Assembly (NCBI RefSeq): GCF_008014775.2
Contig: NZ_CP144914.1
Location: 1,426,001 to 1,490,000, forward strand
DNA length: 64,000 nucleotides
Reading direction: 5' to 3'
From: Alkalicoccus halolimnae
GTDB taxonomy: Bacteria; Bacillota; Bacilli; Bacillales; Salisediminibacteriaceae
The stretch's first letter is position 1; every line of letters begins with the position of its first letter. The translations under genes were made by a program, and so were the position numbers. Under the pieces are notes generated by a model. The model worked only from the letters and a program-made list of their open reading frames with translations. It ran no database searches and was not told where the DNA came from. Below, one piece after another: positions 36,054 through 47,089 of this stretch.

Positions 36054-37010
36054 TTATGAATTTTTGGAACGTTTGTTTATTTCTCCAGCTAAAGCGTAGA
36101 GAGCGATAAAGCTGGCGAAATGAGAGCTGAAATCTGTCTGATCCTGCTGGGGATATACTTCAACAAAATCCATTCCCGCTACGCCGAGCGAACATACTTC
36201 ATGGACAATTTCAAGAAGTTCGAATGAAGAAAGTCCATTACCATCTACCGGTCCTCCGGGGTTAAAGGCGTGATCCAGCACATCGGAACAAATGCTTAAA
36301 TATACTACATCGGTATCTTTAGAAGCCAGTTCATATGCTTTTCGAGCTATTTCCCTTGGAGAATCAGCTTTGCGAATGTCCTGTATTGTAAGTGTTTTGG
36401 CTCCTACTTCCTGGGCCAGTTTTCCATTTTCGGGTTTATTTCTGGGTCCATGGATACCCATATGCACAAGAGATTCATTCACCACTCCTTCTGTTTCATA
36501 CAATCTTGCAAAGGGAGCGCCGCGTCCATATGGGTCGCCGTTGGAATGCAGGTTGTTGTCATAATGGGCATCAAGGTGAATAATACCTACTTTTTTACCC
36601 GATGATTCAATCAGTCCTTCAATTATAGGAAAAGTAATTCCGTGGTCCCCGCCGAGTGCAATAGGAAAAGAAGAGCTGTCCCACACATCTTTTGAAAAAT
36701 TGCGGATTTTTTTCATCGTTTCTTCCGGATCAGCTGGAGTGACAGCGACATCCCCTTTATCACCAAGTTTCAAACAGGAAAAAACATCCAGGTGATCGAG
36801 TTCAGGAAGATACCCGCTGTACCGCCCGGAACTTAGTCTCATTACTTTCGGACCCAGCTCGCATCCGGTATAATCTCCCCAGGTAACAGCTCCTTCCCAC
36901 GGTACACCGTAAACGATAACATCCATTTCCTTCTCTTTTTGAGGTTCGGCAATCAAATTTTCTCCCTGCAGAAAACAGGGTGTATTTCCGTAAATATACT
37001 TACTGCCCAT
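36054..37010 (-). CDS. Ureohydrolase (agmatinase/arginase) family protein with altered metal site
   Basis: A 318-residue protein with the ureohydrolase fold. Metal-ligand motifs seen are ALGGDHG (about 121-127) and HLDAHYD (about 148-154). The third motif, usually S-[FIL]-D-x-D-x-x-D-P, reads SICSDVLDHAFNPG (about 245-258): the first Asp, a bridging Mn ligand in arginase and agmatinase, is Cys, while the second Asp is kept. So this may use a different metal or substrate. No polyamine or arginine gene is adjacent; it is transcribed divergently from spo0B. The start follows GGAGGGATAACA. Agmatinase, guanidine-type hydrolase or a non-hydrolytic relative are all possible. Confidence 0.8.
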   Translation of the reverse strand: MGSKYIYGNTPCFLQGENLIAEPQKEKEMDVIVYGVPWEGAVTWGDYTGCELGPKVMRLSSGRYSGYLPELDHLDVFSCLKLGDKGDVAVTPADPEETMKKIRNFSKDVWDSSSFPIALGGDHGITFPIIEGLIESSGKKVGIIHLDAHYDNNLHSNGDPYGRGAPFARLYETEGVVNESLVHMGIHGPRNKPENGKLAQEVGAKTLTIQDIRKADSPREIARKAYELASKDTDVVYLSICSDVLDHAFNPGGPVDGNGLSSFELLEIVHEVCSLGVAGMDFVEVYPQQDQTDFSSHFASFIALYALAGEINKRSKNS

Positions 37011-37194
37011 TGTTATCCCTCCAAATTAAATTGACCTTCCTCCTATATGATAAACGATTTCAAGGTTATAAGAACAGTTTTCAGTAAAAGAATACTTTTT
37101 TTGTTTGCTCAAAAATGTGTTATGATTAAACGTATTGTCATTTTCGATTCGTGCTATAATATTACCGTATATAAAGAACGTCAGGAGAGGTAAG

Positions 37195-37710
37195 ATGCAG
37201 GAAGCAGATAAGGTCGTGGAAATACTTCGGCATTACCGGCACGACTATTTAAATGATATTCAGCTTATTAAAAGCTATACAGCTTTAGGAAGTCACAATA
37301 AAGTCGAAGCAGTTATTGAGAATATAATATATAAAGCGGAACAGGAAAGCAGGCTCAGCGCTTTAAATGTCCCCGAAATTGCTGCAATGCTCCTGACTTA
37401 TAACTGGAACTCCCCTATTGTCCCTGTTGTAATCGAAGTTCAGTCAGAGAGTGGAGACTGGAGTGCAGAACAACAAAAGGCGATGACATTTATCAGACTA
37501 GTAACTGCATGGCTTGAAGATCATGCTCTTCCTGGGGCGAGTCAGTCTCTACAGATTATATTCAGGGAATTGGACAGCAAAGAATTGATATTGGATTTTG
37601 AAGGAGAATTAACAATGCTTCCTTCCCAGCTGATCGAAGAACTCCCAGGGAAAAAGGAAGCAGAAGCGGGAATGGCATTTCTATATATAAGCGTCAAATT
37701 GAATGTGTAA
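37195..37710 (+). CDS. spo0B: Sporulation initiation phosphotransferase Spo0B
   Basis: A 171-residue phosphotransferase that relays phosphate from Spo0F to Spo0A. The four-helix-bundle phosphoacceptor motif is HYRHDYLNDIQLIKSY (His at about residue 16 in RHDYLN), followed by the degenerate kinase-like C-terminal domain. Sequence conservation is low, as is usual for Spo0B, but the position directly before obg-pheB-pheA is diagnostic. The ATG at 37195 follows AGGAGAGGTAAG; 20 further in-frame residues upstream are rejected. Its presence implies a sporulation phosphorelay. Confidence 0.9.
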   Translation: MQEADKVVEILRHYRHDYLNDIQLIKSYTALGSHNKVEAVIENIIYKAEQESRLSALNVPEIAAMLLTYNWNSPIVPVVIEVQSESGDWSAEQQKAMTFIRLVTAWLEDHALPGASQSLQIIFRELDSKELILDFEGELTMLPSQLIEELPGKKEAEAGMAFLYISVKLNV

Positions 37711-37732
37711 GTAAAAGAGAGGAGCAACATCA

Positions 37733-39013
37733 ATGTTTGTAGATAAGGTTAGTATATTTATAAAAGCAGGGGACGGAGGCAACGGTCTTGTCGCCTATCG
37801 TCGTGAAAAATATGTTCCGAACGGTGGTCCTGCCGGAGGAGATGGAGGAAAGGGCGCAGATGTAGTGTTTGAGGTGGACGAAGGTCTTCGTACACTTATG
37901 GATTTCCGCTATAAAAGGCACTTTAAAGCAGACAGCGGCGAAAACGGTATGCCGAAAAATCAGCATGGCAGAAGCCGTAAGGGTATGATTGTACGCGTTC
38001 CGCCAGGTACTACCATCCTGGATAAAGAGACGGGAGAAGTTGTAGCTGACCTTACCGAACATAAACAGCAGGCAGTAATCGCCCGTGGAGGCCGTGGAGG
38101 AAGAGGGAATTCACGTTTTGCAACTCCAGCTAACCCGGCTCCGGAAATTGCGGAAAATGGAGAACCCGGCCAGGTTAAAGATATAGTTCTGGAACTTAAA
38201 GTACTCGCAGACGTCGGTCTGGTAGGCTTTCCAAGTGTAGGAAAATCGACTCTTCTCTCTGTCGTTTCAGCGGCAAAACCGAAGATAGCTGACTATCATT
38301 TTACAACGCTTGCTCCTAATCTTGGAGTAGTCGAAACGGATGATCAGCGAAGCTATGTCATGGCAGATCTTCCTGGATTGATTGAAGGGGCTCACAGCGG
38401 AGTAGGACTTGGTCATCAATTTTTGAGGCACATTGAAAGAACCCGTGTCATCGTTCATGTCATAGACATGAGCGGCATGGAAGGTCGAGACCCTTATGAG
38501 GATTACCTTACGATTAACCAGGAATTGGAAGAGTACAATATGCGCCTGATGGAACGCCCGCAAATTGTTGTAGCCAACAAAATGGATCTTCCGGATGCGG
38601 AAACCCAGCTTGAGATGTTTAAAGAAAGGGTTGGAGAAGATGTGGAGATTTATCCGATTTCTGCAGTTACAAAATCCGGACTTCAAAATCTGCTTCGGGC
38701 TGTAGCGGACAAAATTGAAACAACTCCAACGTTCCCACTTTATGAGGAAGATACGGATCAGCGTGTTGTTTATAAATATACGAAAAAGGAAGCTCCTTTC
38801 ACTGTTGAGCAGGATGAAGATGGAGGCTTTACAGTAACAGGTCATGAAATAGAAACGATGTTTAAAATGACTAATTTTGACCGTTATGATTCTGTTCAGC
38901 GTTTCTCTCGAAAGATGAGAAAAATGGGCATCGATCAGGCGCTGCGGGAACTTGGTGCAGAAGACGGCGACACTGTGCGTATTCTTGAATATGAATTTGA
39001 ATTCGTAGAATAG
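37733..39013 (+). CDS. obg: GTPase Obg/CgtA
   Basis: A 426-residue ribosome-associated GTPase. The glycine-rich Obg domain covers residues 1-158 ([20 protein letters not shown]), the G domain begins with [11 protein letters not shown] (about 164) and includes DLPGLIEGA and NKMDLPDA, and the last ~70 residues form the OCT domain. It affects ribosome assembly and stress/sporulation signalling. The ATG follows GAGGAGCAACATCA, 22 nt after spo0B. Confidence 0.97.
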   Translation: MFVDKVSIFIKAGDGGNGLVAYRREKYVPNGGPAGGDGGKGADVVFEVDEGLRTLMDFRYKRHFKADSGENGMPKNQHGRSRKGMIVRVPPGTTILDKETGEVVADLTEHKQQAVIARGGRGGRGNSRFATPANPAPEIAENGEPGQVKDIVLELKVLADVGLVGFPSVGKSTLLSVVSAAKPKIADYHFTTLAPNLGVVETDDQRSYVMADLPGLIEGAHSGVGLGHQFLRHIERTRVIVHVIDMSGMEGRDPYEDYLTINQELEEYNMRLMERPQIVVANKMDLPDAETQLEMFKERVGEDVEIYPISAVTKSGLQNLLRAVADKIETTPTFPLYEEDTDQRVVYKYTKKEAPFTVEQDEDGGFTVTGHEIETMFKMTNFDRYDSVQRFSRKMRKMGIDQALRELGAEDGDTVRILEYEFEFVE

Positions 39014-39116
39014 CAGGTGTGCTGCATAAGTGGACAAACGTTCTTCTCTCCGTTACAATATGATTTTACAGGAAAGCCGTACTCGAACGTGAGGGAAGGT
39101 TTGTGAGGTGATAAGC

Positions 39117-39566
39117 TTGAAGAAACGTTCAGATCAATTTTATTTGGTGCGGGAAGATATGCTTTCAGAAGCTATGTTAAAAACGGTGGAAGCTAAACGT
39201 CTTCTCGAGAGTGAATCAGCTCAGACCATTAACGATGCTGTAAATACCGTTGAGCTGAGCCGCAGCGCATTTTATAAATACAAAGATGGAATTTTCCCTT
39301 TTCATACAATGGTTAAAGAAAAAATCATTACGCTGACTATTCATTTGGAAGACCAATCTGGTTCTCTTTCCAGACTGCTTTCCATGGTAGCCCAGACCGG
39401 AGCGAATGTCCTTACTATTAATCAGACCATTCCTCTGCAGGGGAAAGCCACCATTACTTTAACGATAGAAACAGCAGCCATGACTTCTGACGTAACAGGA
39501 CTACTGGACCAGATGCAGCAGCTTGATGCTGTCCGAAAAGTTGAAATTGTAGGATCAGGAGCATAG
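39117..39566 (+). CDS. pheB: ACT-domain protein PheB
   Basis: A 149-residue protein with an N-terminal helical region (YLVREDMLSEAMLKTVEAK, SRSAFYKY) and a C-terminal ACT domain (about 75-146, LTIHLEDQSGSLSRLL). It is the B. subtilis PheB homologue, encoded next to prephenate dehydratase, and probably binds an amino acid. The TTG at 39117 is preferred because GAGGTGAT precedes it and the start matches PheB; a GTG at 39108 overlaps that site. An older chorismate-mutase label is not supported by visible motifs. Confidence 0.88.
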   Translation: MKKRSDQFYLVREDMLSEAMLKTVEAKRLLESESAQTINDAVNTVELSRSAFYKYKDGIFPFHTMVKEKIITLTIHLEDQSGSLSRLLSMVAQTGANVLTINQTIPLQGKATITLTIETAAMTSDVTGLLDQMQQLDAVRKVEIVGSGA

Positions 39567-39592
39567 CCGGACTGAAAAGGAGAGACAGTAAA

Positions 39593-40492
39593 GTGGAAAA
39601 AGTAGGTTATTTGGGGCCGAAGGGCTCTTTTACAGAGGCAGCTGCAGCCACACTTCTCCCGAAAGCTGAGAGACTTCCTTATCGTTCAATTCCTGATACG
39701 ATGGACGCCGTGGCTGAAGGGAAAGTAGAACAGGCAGTAGTTCCTATGGAAAACGCTATAGAAGGGTCTGTCAATATAACGCTTGATTATTTCATTCATC
39801 ATCAGCGGATGAACATGGCTGCGGAAATTGTTGCTCCAATAGAGCAGCATCTTCTGATCGATCCAGCACGAGCGGACGATTGGAAGCAGGTGAAGACAGT
39901 ATATTCTCATCCGCAGGCAGTGGCTCAGTGCCATCAGTTTCTCCGGGAATGTCTTCCCGATGCAGAAATTGCTTACACAAATTCCACAGCCTCTGCTGCA
40001 AAACACGTCATGGAAAACCCGGATGAAAATGCAGCAGCTATTGCTAATGACATTGCAGCAAAAGCCTATGGTCTATTCATGGCCCAGAAGAAAATTAATG
40101 ATTACGATCATAACCGGACCCGCTTTCTTCTGTTAACAAAAGGAGAAAAGCCGTTTCAGAATGAATTGATTACAGAGGAAACGCAGTACAAGACATCTAT
40201 GATGATAAGTTTATCTTCAGACTTTGCCGGCGCTCTGCATCAGGTTCTTGCCGCATTTGCGTGGAGGAGAATCAACCTGCTTCGTATCGAATCCCGTCCT
40301 ACAAAAACGGGGCTTGGAAACTACTTTTTCATAGTGGATGCTGCTATGAAAAAAGACGATGTACTCATCCCGTCTGTCACAGAGGAACTTCGCACTCTCG
40401 GATGCGGCGTTCATATTCTCGGGAGCTATCCCTGCTTTTCCTGGGAAGAACTTAACGGTGCAAAAGCCATACCAGAAGTAAAACATCGCTGA
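39593..40492 (+). CDS. pheA: Prephenate dehydratase
   Basis: A 299-residue enzyme converting prephenate to phenylpyruvate. The dehydratase domain (about 1-185) shows GYLGPKGSFTEAAA and the conserved NRTRFLLL segment (about 178); the regulatory ACT domain follows, with GALHQVLAAFAWRRINLLRIESRPTK in pieces around residue 210-235, the ESRP motif being involved in phenylalanine binding. The GTG start is behind AAGGAGAG. Last gene of spo0B-obg-pheB-pheA. Confidence 0.95.
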   Translation: MEKVGYLGPKGSFTEAAAATLLPKAERLPYRSIPDTMDAVAEGKVEQAVVPMENAIEGSVNITLDYFIHHQRMNMAAEIVAPIEQHLLIDPARADDWKQVKTVYSHPQAVAQCHQFLRECLPDAEIAYTNSTASAAKHVMENPDENAAAIANDIAAKAYGLFMAQKKINDYDHNRTRFLLLTKGEKPFQNELITEETQYKTSMMISLSSDFAGALHQVLAAFAWRRINLLRIESRPTKTGLGNYFFIVDAAMKKDDVLIPSVTEELRTLGCGVHILGSYPCFSWEELNGAKAIPEVKHR

Positions 40493-40504
40493 CACCTGCC
40501 GATT

Positions 40505-40541
40505 ATCTCTTTTCTGTATACATACAGAGAAGGGATTTTTC
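40505..40541 (+). terminator. Terminator after pheA
   Basis: ATCTCTTTTCTGTATA pairs with CATACAGAGAAGGGAT (some G-U) and is followed by TTTTC; only 22 nt remain before the yebC-like start. Confidence 0.72.
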
Positions 40542-40567
40542 GAGTGGGAATTTAGGAGGAAACTTTT

Positions 40568-41293
40568 ATGGCAGGTCATTCAAAATGGAGTAATATAAAA
40601 CATCGTAAAGGCCGGCAGGATGCCAAAAAAGGAAAGGTTTTTACGAAGGTGTCGAAAGAAATCTTTCAGGCTGTCAGAAACGGAGGGGAAAATCAGGAAA
40701 CAAACGCTGCTCTCCGAATGGCCCTGGAAAAAGCAAAACAGGTAAATATGCCGAATGACAACGTAGAACGTACGATAAAAAAAGCACTTGGTAATGTAGA
40801 TGGCATCACGTACGAGGAAATTGTATATGAAGGTTATGCTCCTCATGGGATAGCGGTATATGTAGAAACATTGACAGAAAATAAAAATCGTACAGCTGCT
40901 GATATCCGTCTGGCATTTAATAAAAACGGAGGCAACCTCGGAGAAAACGGATGTGTTTCCTTTATGTTCAGCCGCCGAGGCTGGCTTATTTATGAGAAAC
41001 TCGCGGAAATTGATGAAGATGAAATAATGCTGACTGCCCTGGAAGCGGGAGCAGAAGACGTTACTTTTTCAGAAGATGCGGTAGAAATATTTACTCAGGC
41101 TGAGGAAATGCAGGATGTTAAAAAAGTTTTTAAGGAAATAGCTTCTTTGGAACTGGCTTCTGCGGAAGCTGCTATGGTTCCGGCTGTAAAAACTGCGTTG
41201 AAAGAAGAAGATTTAGATGAAGTAATGCAGCTGATAGAGGCACTGGAAGATAATGACGACGTCCAAAGAGTGGCCCATAGTGCAGTGCTGTAG
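40568..41293 (+). CDS. yrbC: YebC/PmpR family protein
   Basis: A 241-residue protein of the YebC family with the invariant start AGHSKWSNIKHRKGRQDAKKGK and the GRGGNLGxxGxV-type segment NKNGGNLGENGCVSFMF near residue 118. Family members were first described as DNA-binding regulators and more recently as translation factors that help ribosomes at proline stretches; which applies here cannot be seen from sequence. It is monocistronic behind AGGAGGAAACTTTT and precedes ruvA, as in many Bacillota. Confidence 0.94.
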   Translation: MAGHSKWSNIKHRKGRQDAKKGKVFTKVSKEIFQAVRNGGENQETNAALRMALEKAKQVNMPNDNVERTIKKALGNVDGITYEEIVYEGYAPHGIAVYVETLTENKNRTAADIRLAFNKNGGNLGENGCVSFMFSRRGWLIYEKLAEIDEDEIMLTALEAGAEDVTFSEDAVEIFTQAEEMQDVKKVFKEIASLELASAEAAMVPAVKTALKEEDLDEVMQLIEALEDNDDVQRVAHSAVL

Positions 41294-41388
41294 TTATGAT
41301 GATTTAGTGAAGCTGTGCCCTTCTTAAGTCATTTATGCTAAAATGGAATGTGTGTTCGATAAGGTAAAGAAGTGGAGGCGTATAGCCT

Positions 41389-41997
41389 GTGATAGAATGT
41401 TTAACAGGAAAAGTCGTACATCTGGAAGCAGACACGATCGTTTTGGAAGCAGCCGGAGTAGGCTACCTGATTCACTGCGGAAATCCTTACAGATATGAAG
41501 AAAACAGAGAAAAAACAGTTACTGTTTATACATACCAGCACGTTAGAGAAGACGCGATTAAACTGTATGGATTCTCCCACCGGGAAGAGCGGCGGCTTTT
41601 TGAAAAACTGCTGCAGGTTTCCGGAATAGGACCGAAAGGGGCACTTGCAATTGTTGGTTCAGAGCAGCCTAAAATGGTTGTGCAGGCAATAGAAGAGGAA
41701 AACGAAAGATTTCTGACTAAATTTCCTGGAGTCGGGAAAAAGACCGCGGGTCAGATTATTCTCGATTTAAAAGGAAAAGTCGGAGAAATTATCCCGACAC
41801 TTGCAGAAGGTCTGTTTGCTCCAGAGACCGAAGAGAAAACTTCTTCCCAGACTTCTTTGACAGAAGCATTGGAAGCACTTCGGGCACTGGGTTATACGGA
41901 AAAAGAAATCAAAAAAGTTACTCCTGTACTTAAAAAGGAAGAACGATCTACAGACGAATACATTAAGCTTGCTTTGAAAGAAATGCTTAAAGGCTGA
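41389..41997 (+). CDS. ruvA: Holliday junction complex protein RuvA
   Basis: A 202-residue four-way junction-binding protein. It has the OB-fold N-terminus ([20 protein letters not shown]), tandem helix-hairpin-helix segments ([15 protein letters not shown] near 80 and [19 protein letters not shown] near 115) and the C-terminal RuvB-binding domain ([19 protein letters not shown]). GTG start, supported by GTGGAGGCGTATAGCCT. It precedes ruvB by 17 nt. Confidence 0.96.
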   Translation: MIECLTGKVVHLEADTIVLEAAGVGYLIHCGNPYRYEENREKTVTVYTYQHVREDAIKLYGFSHREERRLFEKLLQVSGIGPKGALAIVGSEQPKMVVQAIEEENERFLTKFPGVGKKTAGQIILDLKGKVGEIIPTLAEGLFAPETEEKTSSQTSLTEALEALRALGYTEKEIKKVTPVLKKEERSTDEYIKLALKEMLKG

Positions 41998-42014
41998 GTA
42001 AAGGAGGTACTGGT

Positions 42015-43013
42015 ATGGAAGAACGAATGGTCAGTGGAGAAATTCACAATGAAGAACTCAGCGATGAATTCAGTCTCCGCCCTCAATCATTAAGTCAATA
42101 CATCGGGCAGTCCACGGTAAAAGAAAATCTGCAGGTGTTTATTGAAGCGGCAACTATGAGAGAAGAAAGTCTTGATCATGTGCTTCTGTACGGACCTCCT
42201 GGACTCGGAAAAACCACACTGGCGATGATCATAGCTAATGAAATGGGAGTTCAGCTGCGCACAACTTCCGGTCCTGCGGTTGAACGTCCAGGAGACCTTG
42301 CTGCTATATTGACTGCACTCGAACCAGGGGATGTATTGTTTATTGACGAAATTCACCGTCTGCCGAGAGCGGTGGAAGAAGTTTTATATCCGGCAATGGA
42401 AGATTTCTTTTTGGATATCGTTATTGGCAAAGGGCCTTCTGCGAGGTCTGTTAAGCTTGATCTTCCGCCATTTACTCTCGTCGGAGCAACTACACGGGCA
42501 GGGATGTTATCAGCCCCGCTGCGCGATCGTTTCGGAGTGATGAGCAGACTCGAATATTATACTGAAGAAGAACTTAGGGAAATTGTGCTGCGGACTGCGG
42601 AAGTTCTGGATGTGGAAATTCACCAGGAAGCTTCAGTTGAAGTAGCCCGCCGATCGAGAGGGACTCCCAGGATCGCCAACAGACTTTTACGGCGCATCCG
42701 TGATTTTGCCCAGGTAAAAGGAGATGGAAGTATTTCTTCTTCGATTACGAATGAAGCCCTGGATCTGCTCCAGGTGGATAAACTTGGACTCGATGAAATT
42801 GATCATAAACTGCTGAGGGCGATGATGGACAGGTTCCGCGGCGGCCCTGTAGGTCTGGACACAATTGCTGCTACTGTTGGAGAAGAATCGCATACTATTG
42901 AGGATGTCTATGAACCGTACCTGCTTCAAATTGGGTTCCTGCAGCGGACGCCGAGGGGGAGAATAGCTACGCCTTCCGCTTATCATCATTTTCAGGTGGA
43001 GGTGCCGAGATAA
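42015..43013 (+). CDS. ruvB: Holliday junction helicase RuvB
   Basis: A 332-residue AAA+ motor that migrates Holliday junctions with RuvA. Visible are [12 protein letters not shown], Walker [13 protein letters not shown] (about 59-70), Walker [10 protein letters not shown] (about 110), sensor-1 [18 protein letters not shown] (about 158) and the winged-helix C-terminus. The ATG follows AAGGAGGTACTGGT. A DUF2905 gene begins directly at its stop codon. Confidence 0.97.
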   Translation: MEERMVSGEIHNEELSDEFSLRPQSLSQYIGQSTVKENLQVFIEAATMREESLDHVLLYGPPGLGKTTLAMIIANEMGVQLRTTSGPAVERPGDLAAILTALEPGDVLFIDEIHRLPRAVEEVLYPAMEDFFLDIVIGKGPSARSVKLDLPPFTLVGATTRAGMLSAPLRDRFGVMSRLEYYTEEELREIVLRTAEVLDVEIHQEASVEVARRSRGTPRIANRLLRRIRDFAQVKGDGSISSSITNEALDLLQVDKLGLDEIDHKLLRAMMDRFRGGPVGLDTIAATVGEESHTIEDVYEPYLLQIGFLQRTPRGRIATPSAYHHFQVEVPR

Positions 43014-43223
43014 ATGTCTATCCCGAAGCTTTTAATTGTATCGGGCATCGTTTTAATTGCCACAGGCTTGATCTGGCAGCTGGGCGGCCGGTTTCTGCCA
43101 TTGGGAAGACTCCCGGGGGATATCGTAATTGAGCGTGGGAACTCAACTATTTACTTCCCTATTATGACTTCTATTGTTATTAGTATAGTGCTCTCATTGA
43201 TATTTATGTTTATACGGAAATAA
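43014..43223 (+). CDS. DUF2905 small membrane protein
   Basis: A 69-residue protein with two transmembrane helices (about residues 5-25 and 47-66) around the motif [23 protein letters not shown] typical of DUF2905. Its function is unknown. It starts on the base after the ruvB stop, using a GAGGTG site inside ruvB, so it is translationally coupled to ruvB. The same ruvB-DUF2905-queA order is common in Bacillales, which suggests a link to this group but not a role. Confidence 0.88.
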   Translation: MSIPKLLIVSGIVLIATGLIWQLGGRFLPLGRLPGDIVIERGNSTIYFPIMTSIVISIVLSLIFMFIRK

Positions 43224-43248
43224 AAGGTTTAAGAAGGAGATAGAAAAG

Positions 43249-44277
43249 ATGGACGTGTCACAATTTGATTATACACTTCCTGAAAGCCTGATAGCGCAGA
43301 CACCGCTGTCAGACCGGGAGGCTTCCCGCATGCTTGTATTGGACCGGAACAGCGGAGAAAGGGGCCATCACTACTTTCACGAGTTAACAAAACATCTCCG
43401 CGCAGGGGATACGCTCGTACTGAATAATACGAAAGTGATTCCTGCCAGATTATATGGAATGAAACAGGAGACCGGCGCAAAAATCGAAGTACTCCTGTTG
43501 AAAGAGGAGCCGGGCTACATCTGGGAAGCGCTTGTTAAACCGGCTAAAAGGATTAAAAAAGGAACGTTTATCGATTTTGGAGAGGGGCTGCTCCGGGCTC
43601 AGTGCACCGAAGTGCTGCCTGACGGGCGCCGGAAGCTTGCTTTTCAATTCGAAGGAATTTTCACCGAGATTCTTGACCAGCTCGGGGAAATGCCTCTGCC
43701 TCCTTATATTCAGGAACAGCTGGAAGAAAAAGACCGGTATCAGACTGTTTTTGCTAAGCACCGCGGATCTGCTGCTGCTCCGACGGCAGGACTTCACTTC
43801 ACGGAAACGATGATTGAAAAGCTGGAGAAACAGGGAGTGTCAATCGTTTATCTTACGCTGCACGTTGGTCTCGGAACATTTCGTCCGGTTTCTGTAGATG
43901 AGGTGGAGAGTCACACCATGCACGCTGAGTTTTATAATCTTCCTGAAGAAACAGCTGGTATATTAAACCGTACGAAGGAAAACGGAGGCAGAATTGTCGC
44001 TGTTGGAACGACGTCTGCAAGAACCCTTGAAACGATTACAAGAGATAACAACGGTTCCTTTACAGGAGCTTCCGGATGGACGGATATTTTCATTTATCCG
44101 GGCTTTACCTTTCGGGCTATAGACGGACTTTTAACAAATTTCCACTTGCCGAAGTCGACACTGGTTATGCTCGTAAGTGCCTTTGCAGGCAGGGAATCAG
44201 TCCTGAAGGCTTATGAAGAAGCGGTGGAAAAAAAATATCGTTTCTTCAGCTTTGGCGATGCCATGCTGATAATTTAA
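43249..44277 (+). CDS. queA: S-adenosylmethionine:tRNA ribosyltransferase-isomerase
   Basis: A 342-residue enzyme that adds the epoxycyclopentane ring from SAM to preQ1 in tRNA, forming epoxyqueuosine. Conserved segments are [14 protein letters not shown] at the start, [17 protein letters not shown] (about 52), [10 protein letters not shown] (about 180) and the C-terminal [21 protein letters not shown]. It precedes tgt by 24 nt and shares the queuosine pathway with it. The ATG follows AAGAAGGAGATAGAAAAG. Confidence 0.96.
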   Translation: MDVSQFDYTLPESLIAQTPLSDREASRMLVLDRNSGERGHHYFHELTKHLRAGDTLVLNNTKVIPARLYGMKQETGAKIEVLLLKEEPGYIWEALVKPAKRIKKGTFIDFGEGLLRAQCTEVLPDGRRKLAFQFEGIFTEILDQLGEMPLPPYIQEQLEEKDRYQTVFAKHRGSAAAPTAGLHFTETMIEKLEKQGVSIVYLTLHVGLGTFRPVSVDEVESHTMHAEFYNLPEETAGILNRTKENGGRIVAVGTTSARTLETITRDNNGSFTGASGWTDIFIYPGFTFRAIDGLLTNFHLPKSTLVMLVSAFAGRESVLKAYEEAVEKKYRFFSFGDAMLII

Positions 44278-44286
44278 TTATGATAA

Positions 44287-45441
<1,155 letters not shown>

Positions 45442-45565
45442 CAGCATAAAATTTATTGATTTTTTCAATTAACTTTGTCTACAATAGTAGTCGGGAGTTT
45501 TTCCCTGACAGAGTGTAAGACTGGGGATTTTCTTTAGTTTTTAATTAAAGAGGGGAGTGAATAAA

Positions 45566-45829
45566 TTGGATTTATTTGGAGCGTTAATTCCACTTATTTT
45601 GATGTTTGCGATTTTTTATTTTCTGTTGATACGACCGCAGCAAAAGCGGCAGAAAAAAGTTCAGCAGATGCATGCGAACCTTCAAAAGGGAGATAAGGTC
45701 ATTACTATCGGCGGAATGCACGGGACGATCGATGCTATCGATGAAAATCGTGTAATCGTAGATGTTGATGGACATAATAAACTTACGTTTGACCGTCAGG
45801 CAATTCGTGAAGTTACGAATCTGGACTGA
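45566..45829 (+). CDS. yajC: Preprotein translocase subunit YajC
   Basis: An 87-residue protein with one N-terminal transmembrane helix (LIPLILMFAIFYFLLIRPQQ, about 7-26) and the conserved KVQQMHANLQKGDKVITIGGMHGTI cytoplasmic start, in pieces. YajC associates with SecDF at the translocon. The TTG at 45566 is used because AGGGGAGTGA sits five bases before it and it gives the usual MDLF-type N-terminus; a GTG three codons earlier overlaps that site. Terminated at 45833-45880. Confidence 0.92.
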   Translation: MDLFGALIPLILMFAIFYFLLIRPQQKRQKKVQQMHANLQKGDKVITIGGMHGTIDAIDENRVIVDVDGHNKLTFDRQAIREVTNLD

Positions 45830-45832
45830 TAA

Positions 45833-45880
45833 AAAAAGGGTCGTCTGCAGGGGCAGTTCTCCTGGAAGACACCCTTTTTT
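45833..45880 (+). terminator. Terminator after yajC
   Basis: AAAAAGGGT...GTCT...CAGG pairs with CCTGG...AGAC...ACCCTTTTTT in a long interrupted stem, ending in T6. Confidence 0.85.
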
Positions 45881-45925
45881 ACTCACATAAGTTTACATAA
45901 TTTGAAAATAAGGGAGAGCTCCGCT

Positions 45926-46735
45926 GTGCATTGGAAAAATTTATACCGTGGTTTCTTAATGGGAATATGCGATATTATTCCTGGAGTGAGCGGAGGAACG
46001 ATGGCACTGGTTTTAGGAATATATGAAAATTTTATACAGGCAATCAGTGGGTTTTTCAGCCGGGAATGGAAAAAGCATATAGGTTTTCTAATTCCACTCG
46101 GTGTTGGAATGATTACAGCAATTATTGCATTTGCTAATATTATTGCTTTCCTGCTCGATAATTATGCGCAGGAAACGAATTTTATGTTTACAGGACTTCT
46201 TGTTGGTGTACTTCCTCTTCTGTTTAAACACTCACATTTTAAAACATCATTTAAACCAATGCACGCCGTTCTTATACTGACGATGGCGGCTCTCGCTCTA
46301 TCCGTAGGGCTTGCAGCCGATTCAGCCGGAGCCGAAGCTCTGCAGGTGACGTCATCTAATGCATGGATGTTTTTTCTTGCAGGCTGGATCGCCAGCATGG
46401 CCATGCTTCTTCCTGGAGTAAGCGGGGCGTTTGTGCTCCTGCTATTTGGAGTTTACCAGACGGCAACAAATGCCTTATCTATAACTAACCCGGACTTCAT
46501 CGTTATAGCTCTCGTAGGTTCCGGCGTTATCCTTGGTTTTATATTAAGCAGCAAAGGTATAAAATATTTGTTTAAAAATTTTCCATCCTATACGTACGCA
46601 GGAATTATCGGTCTAATCATAGGAGCTGTTTTTACTATTTATCCCGGTCTTTCCAACGGGAACTTGTTCCTAAGTTCACTTACGTTTGCAGCTGGCGTTG
46701 CTATCGCATACGTATTAGGAATGAAAGAAAAGTAA
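45926..46735 (+). CDS. DUF368 membrane protein, PopT-type polyprenyl-phosphate transporter
   Basis: A 269-residue polytopic membrane protein with two repeated G-x-PGVSGG/A halves: IIPGVSGGTMALVLGIYE (about 13-30) and LLPGVSGAFVLLLFGVYQ (about 165-182), each followed by several helices. DUF368 proteins were recently shown to return undecaprenyl phosphate across the membrane (PopT). The GTG at 45926 follows AAGGGAGAG; a TTG at 45902 lacks a site. It lies between yajC and secDF, away from other wall genes. Confidence 0.88.
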   Translation: MHWKNLYRGFLMGICDIIPGVSGGTMALVLGIYENFIQAISGFFSREWKKHIGFLIPLGVGMITAIIAFANIIAFLLDNYAQETNFMFTGLLVGVLPLLFKHSHFKTSFKPMHAVLILTMAALALSVGLAADSAGAEALQVTSSNAWMFFLAGWIASMAMLLPGVSGAFVLLLFGVYQTATNALSITNPDFIVIALVGSGVILGFILSSKGIKYLFKNFPSYTYAGIIGLIIGAVFTIYPGLSNGNLFLSSLTFAAGVAIAYVLGMKEK

Positions 46736-46759
46736 TATCCCTTGTTCGATTTTTGTTTT

Positions 46760-47030
46760 AGTTCAGTTTGGGGCTCTTACGCATACAAAGGAAATCGCTC
46801 CTGTTCTTTACCATTTACCACTCTGCTTCTTTTCATTAAAAGCCGCTGTAACAGGCATGAACAGTTTGAGATAATTAGTTCATTTTAGATTTATTGAAAA
46901 AAAGCTTATTACTGCCAAGTTTTGCGTTGATAAACGTAGAAATCTTCGCTTCGGCCAGCCGTAGAGGAAATTTCTGAGGCAAACGAAAAAAGAAGCTGCA
47001 CGTGCTCAAAAACGACACGGACATTTAACA
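46760..47030 (+). repeat. TIR-bounded interspersed repeat, copy 3, interrupted
   Basis: Starts with GGGGCTCTTACGC at 46770-46782 like the left end of 35424-35608, and ends with CGTGC..ACACGGACATTTAAC near 47000-47030 followed by AAAGACACTCATGCA, like the right flank of copy 2. It is about 85 nt longer than copy 2; the extra part includes CTTCGCTTC and CCGTAGAGGAAATTTC (46940-46976), resembling 8990-9030. This suggests one repeat inside another. Confidence 0.65.
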
Positions 47031-47089
47031 AAGACACTCATGCAGGATCACGATTCACTGCCTTTTTTTACCGTAAACTTTCGTTTTTA

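Noticed and set aside
37135..37160. TTGTCA and TATAAT before spo0B as a promoter
   Set aside because: The spacer is only 14 nt, so the two boxes are unlikely to work together; the TATAAT alone may still be a -10.
38267..39037. 256-codon minus-strand frame opposite obg
   Set aside because: A shadow of the well-supported obg gene; no start signal and a product of implausible composition.
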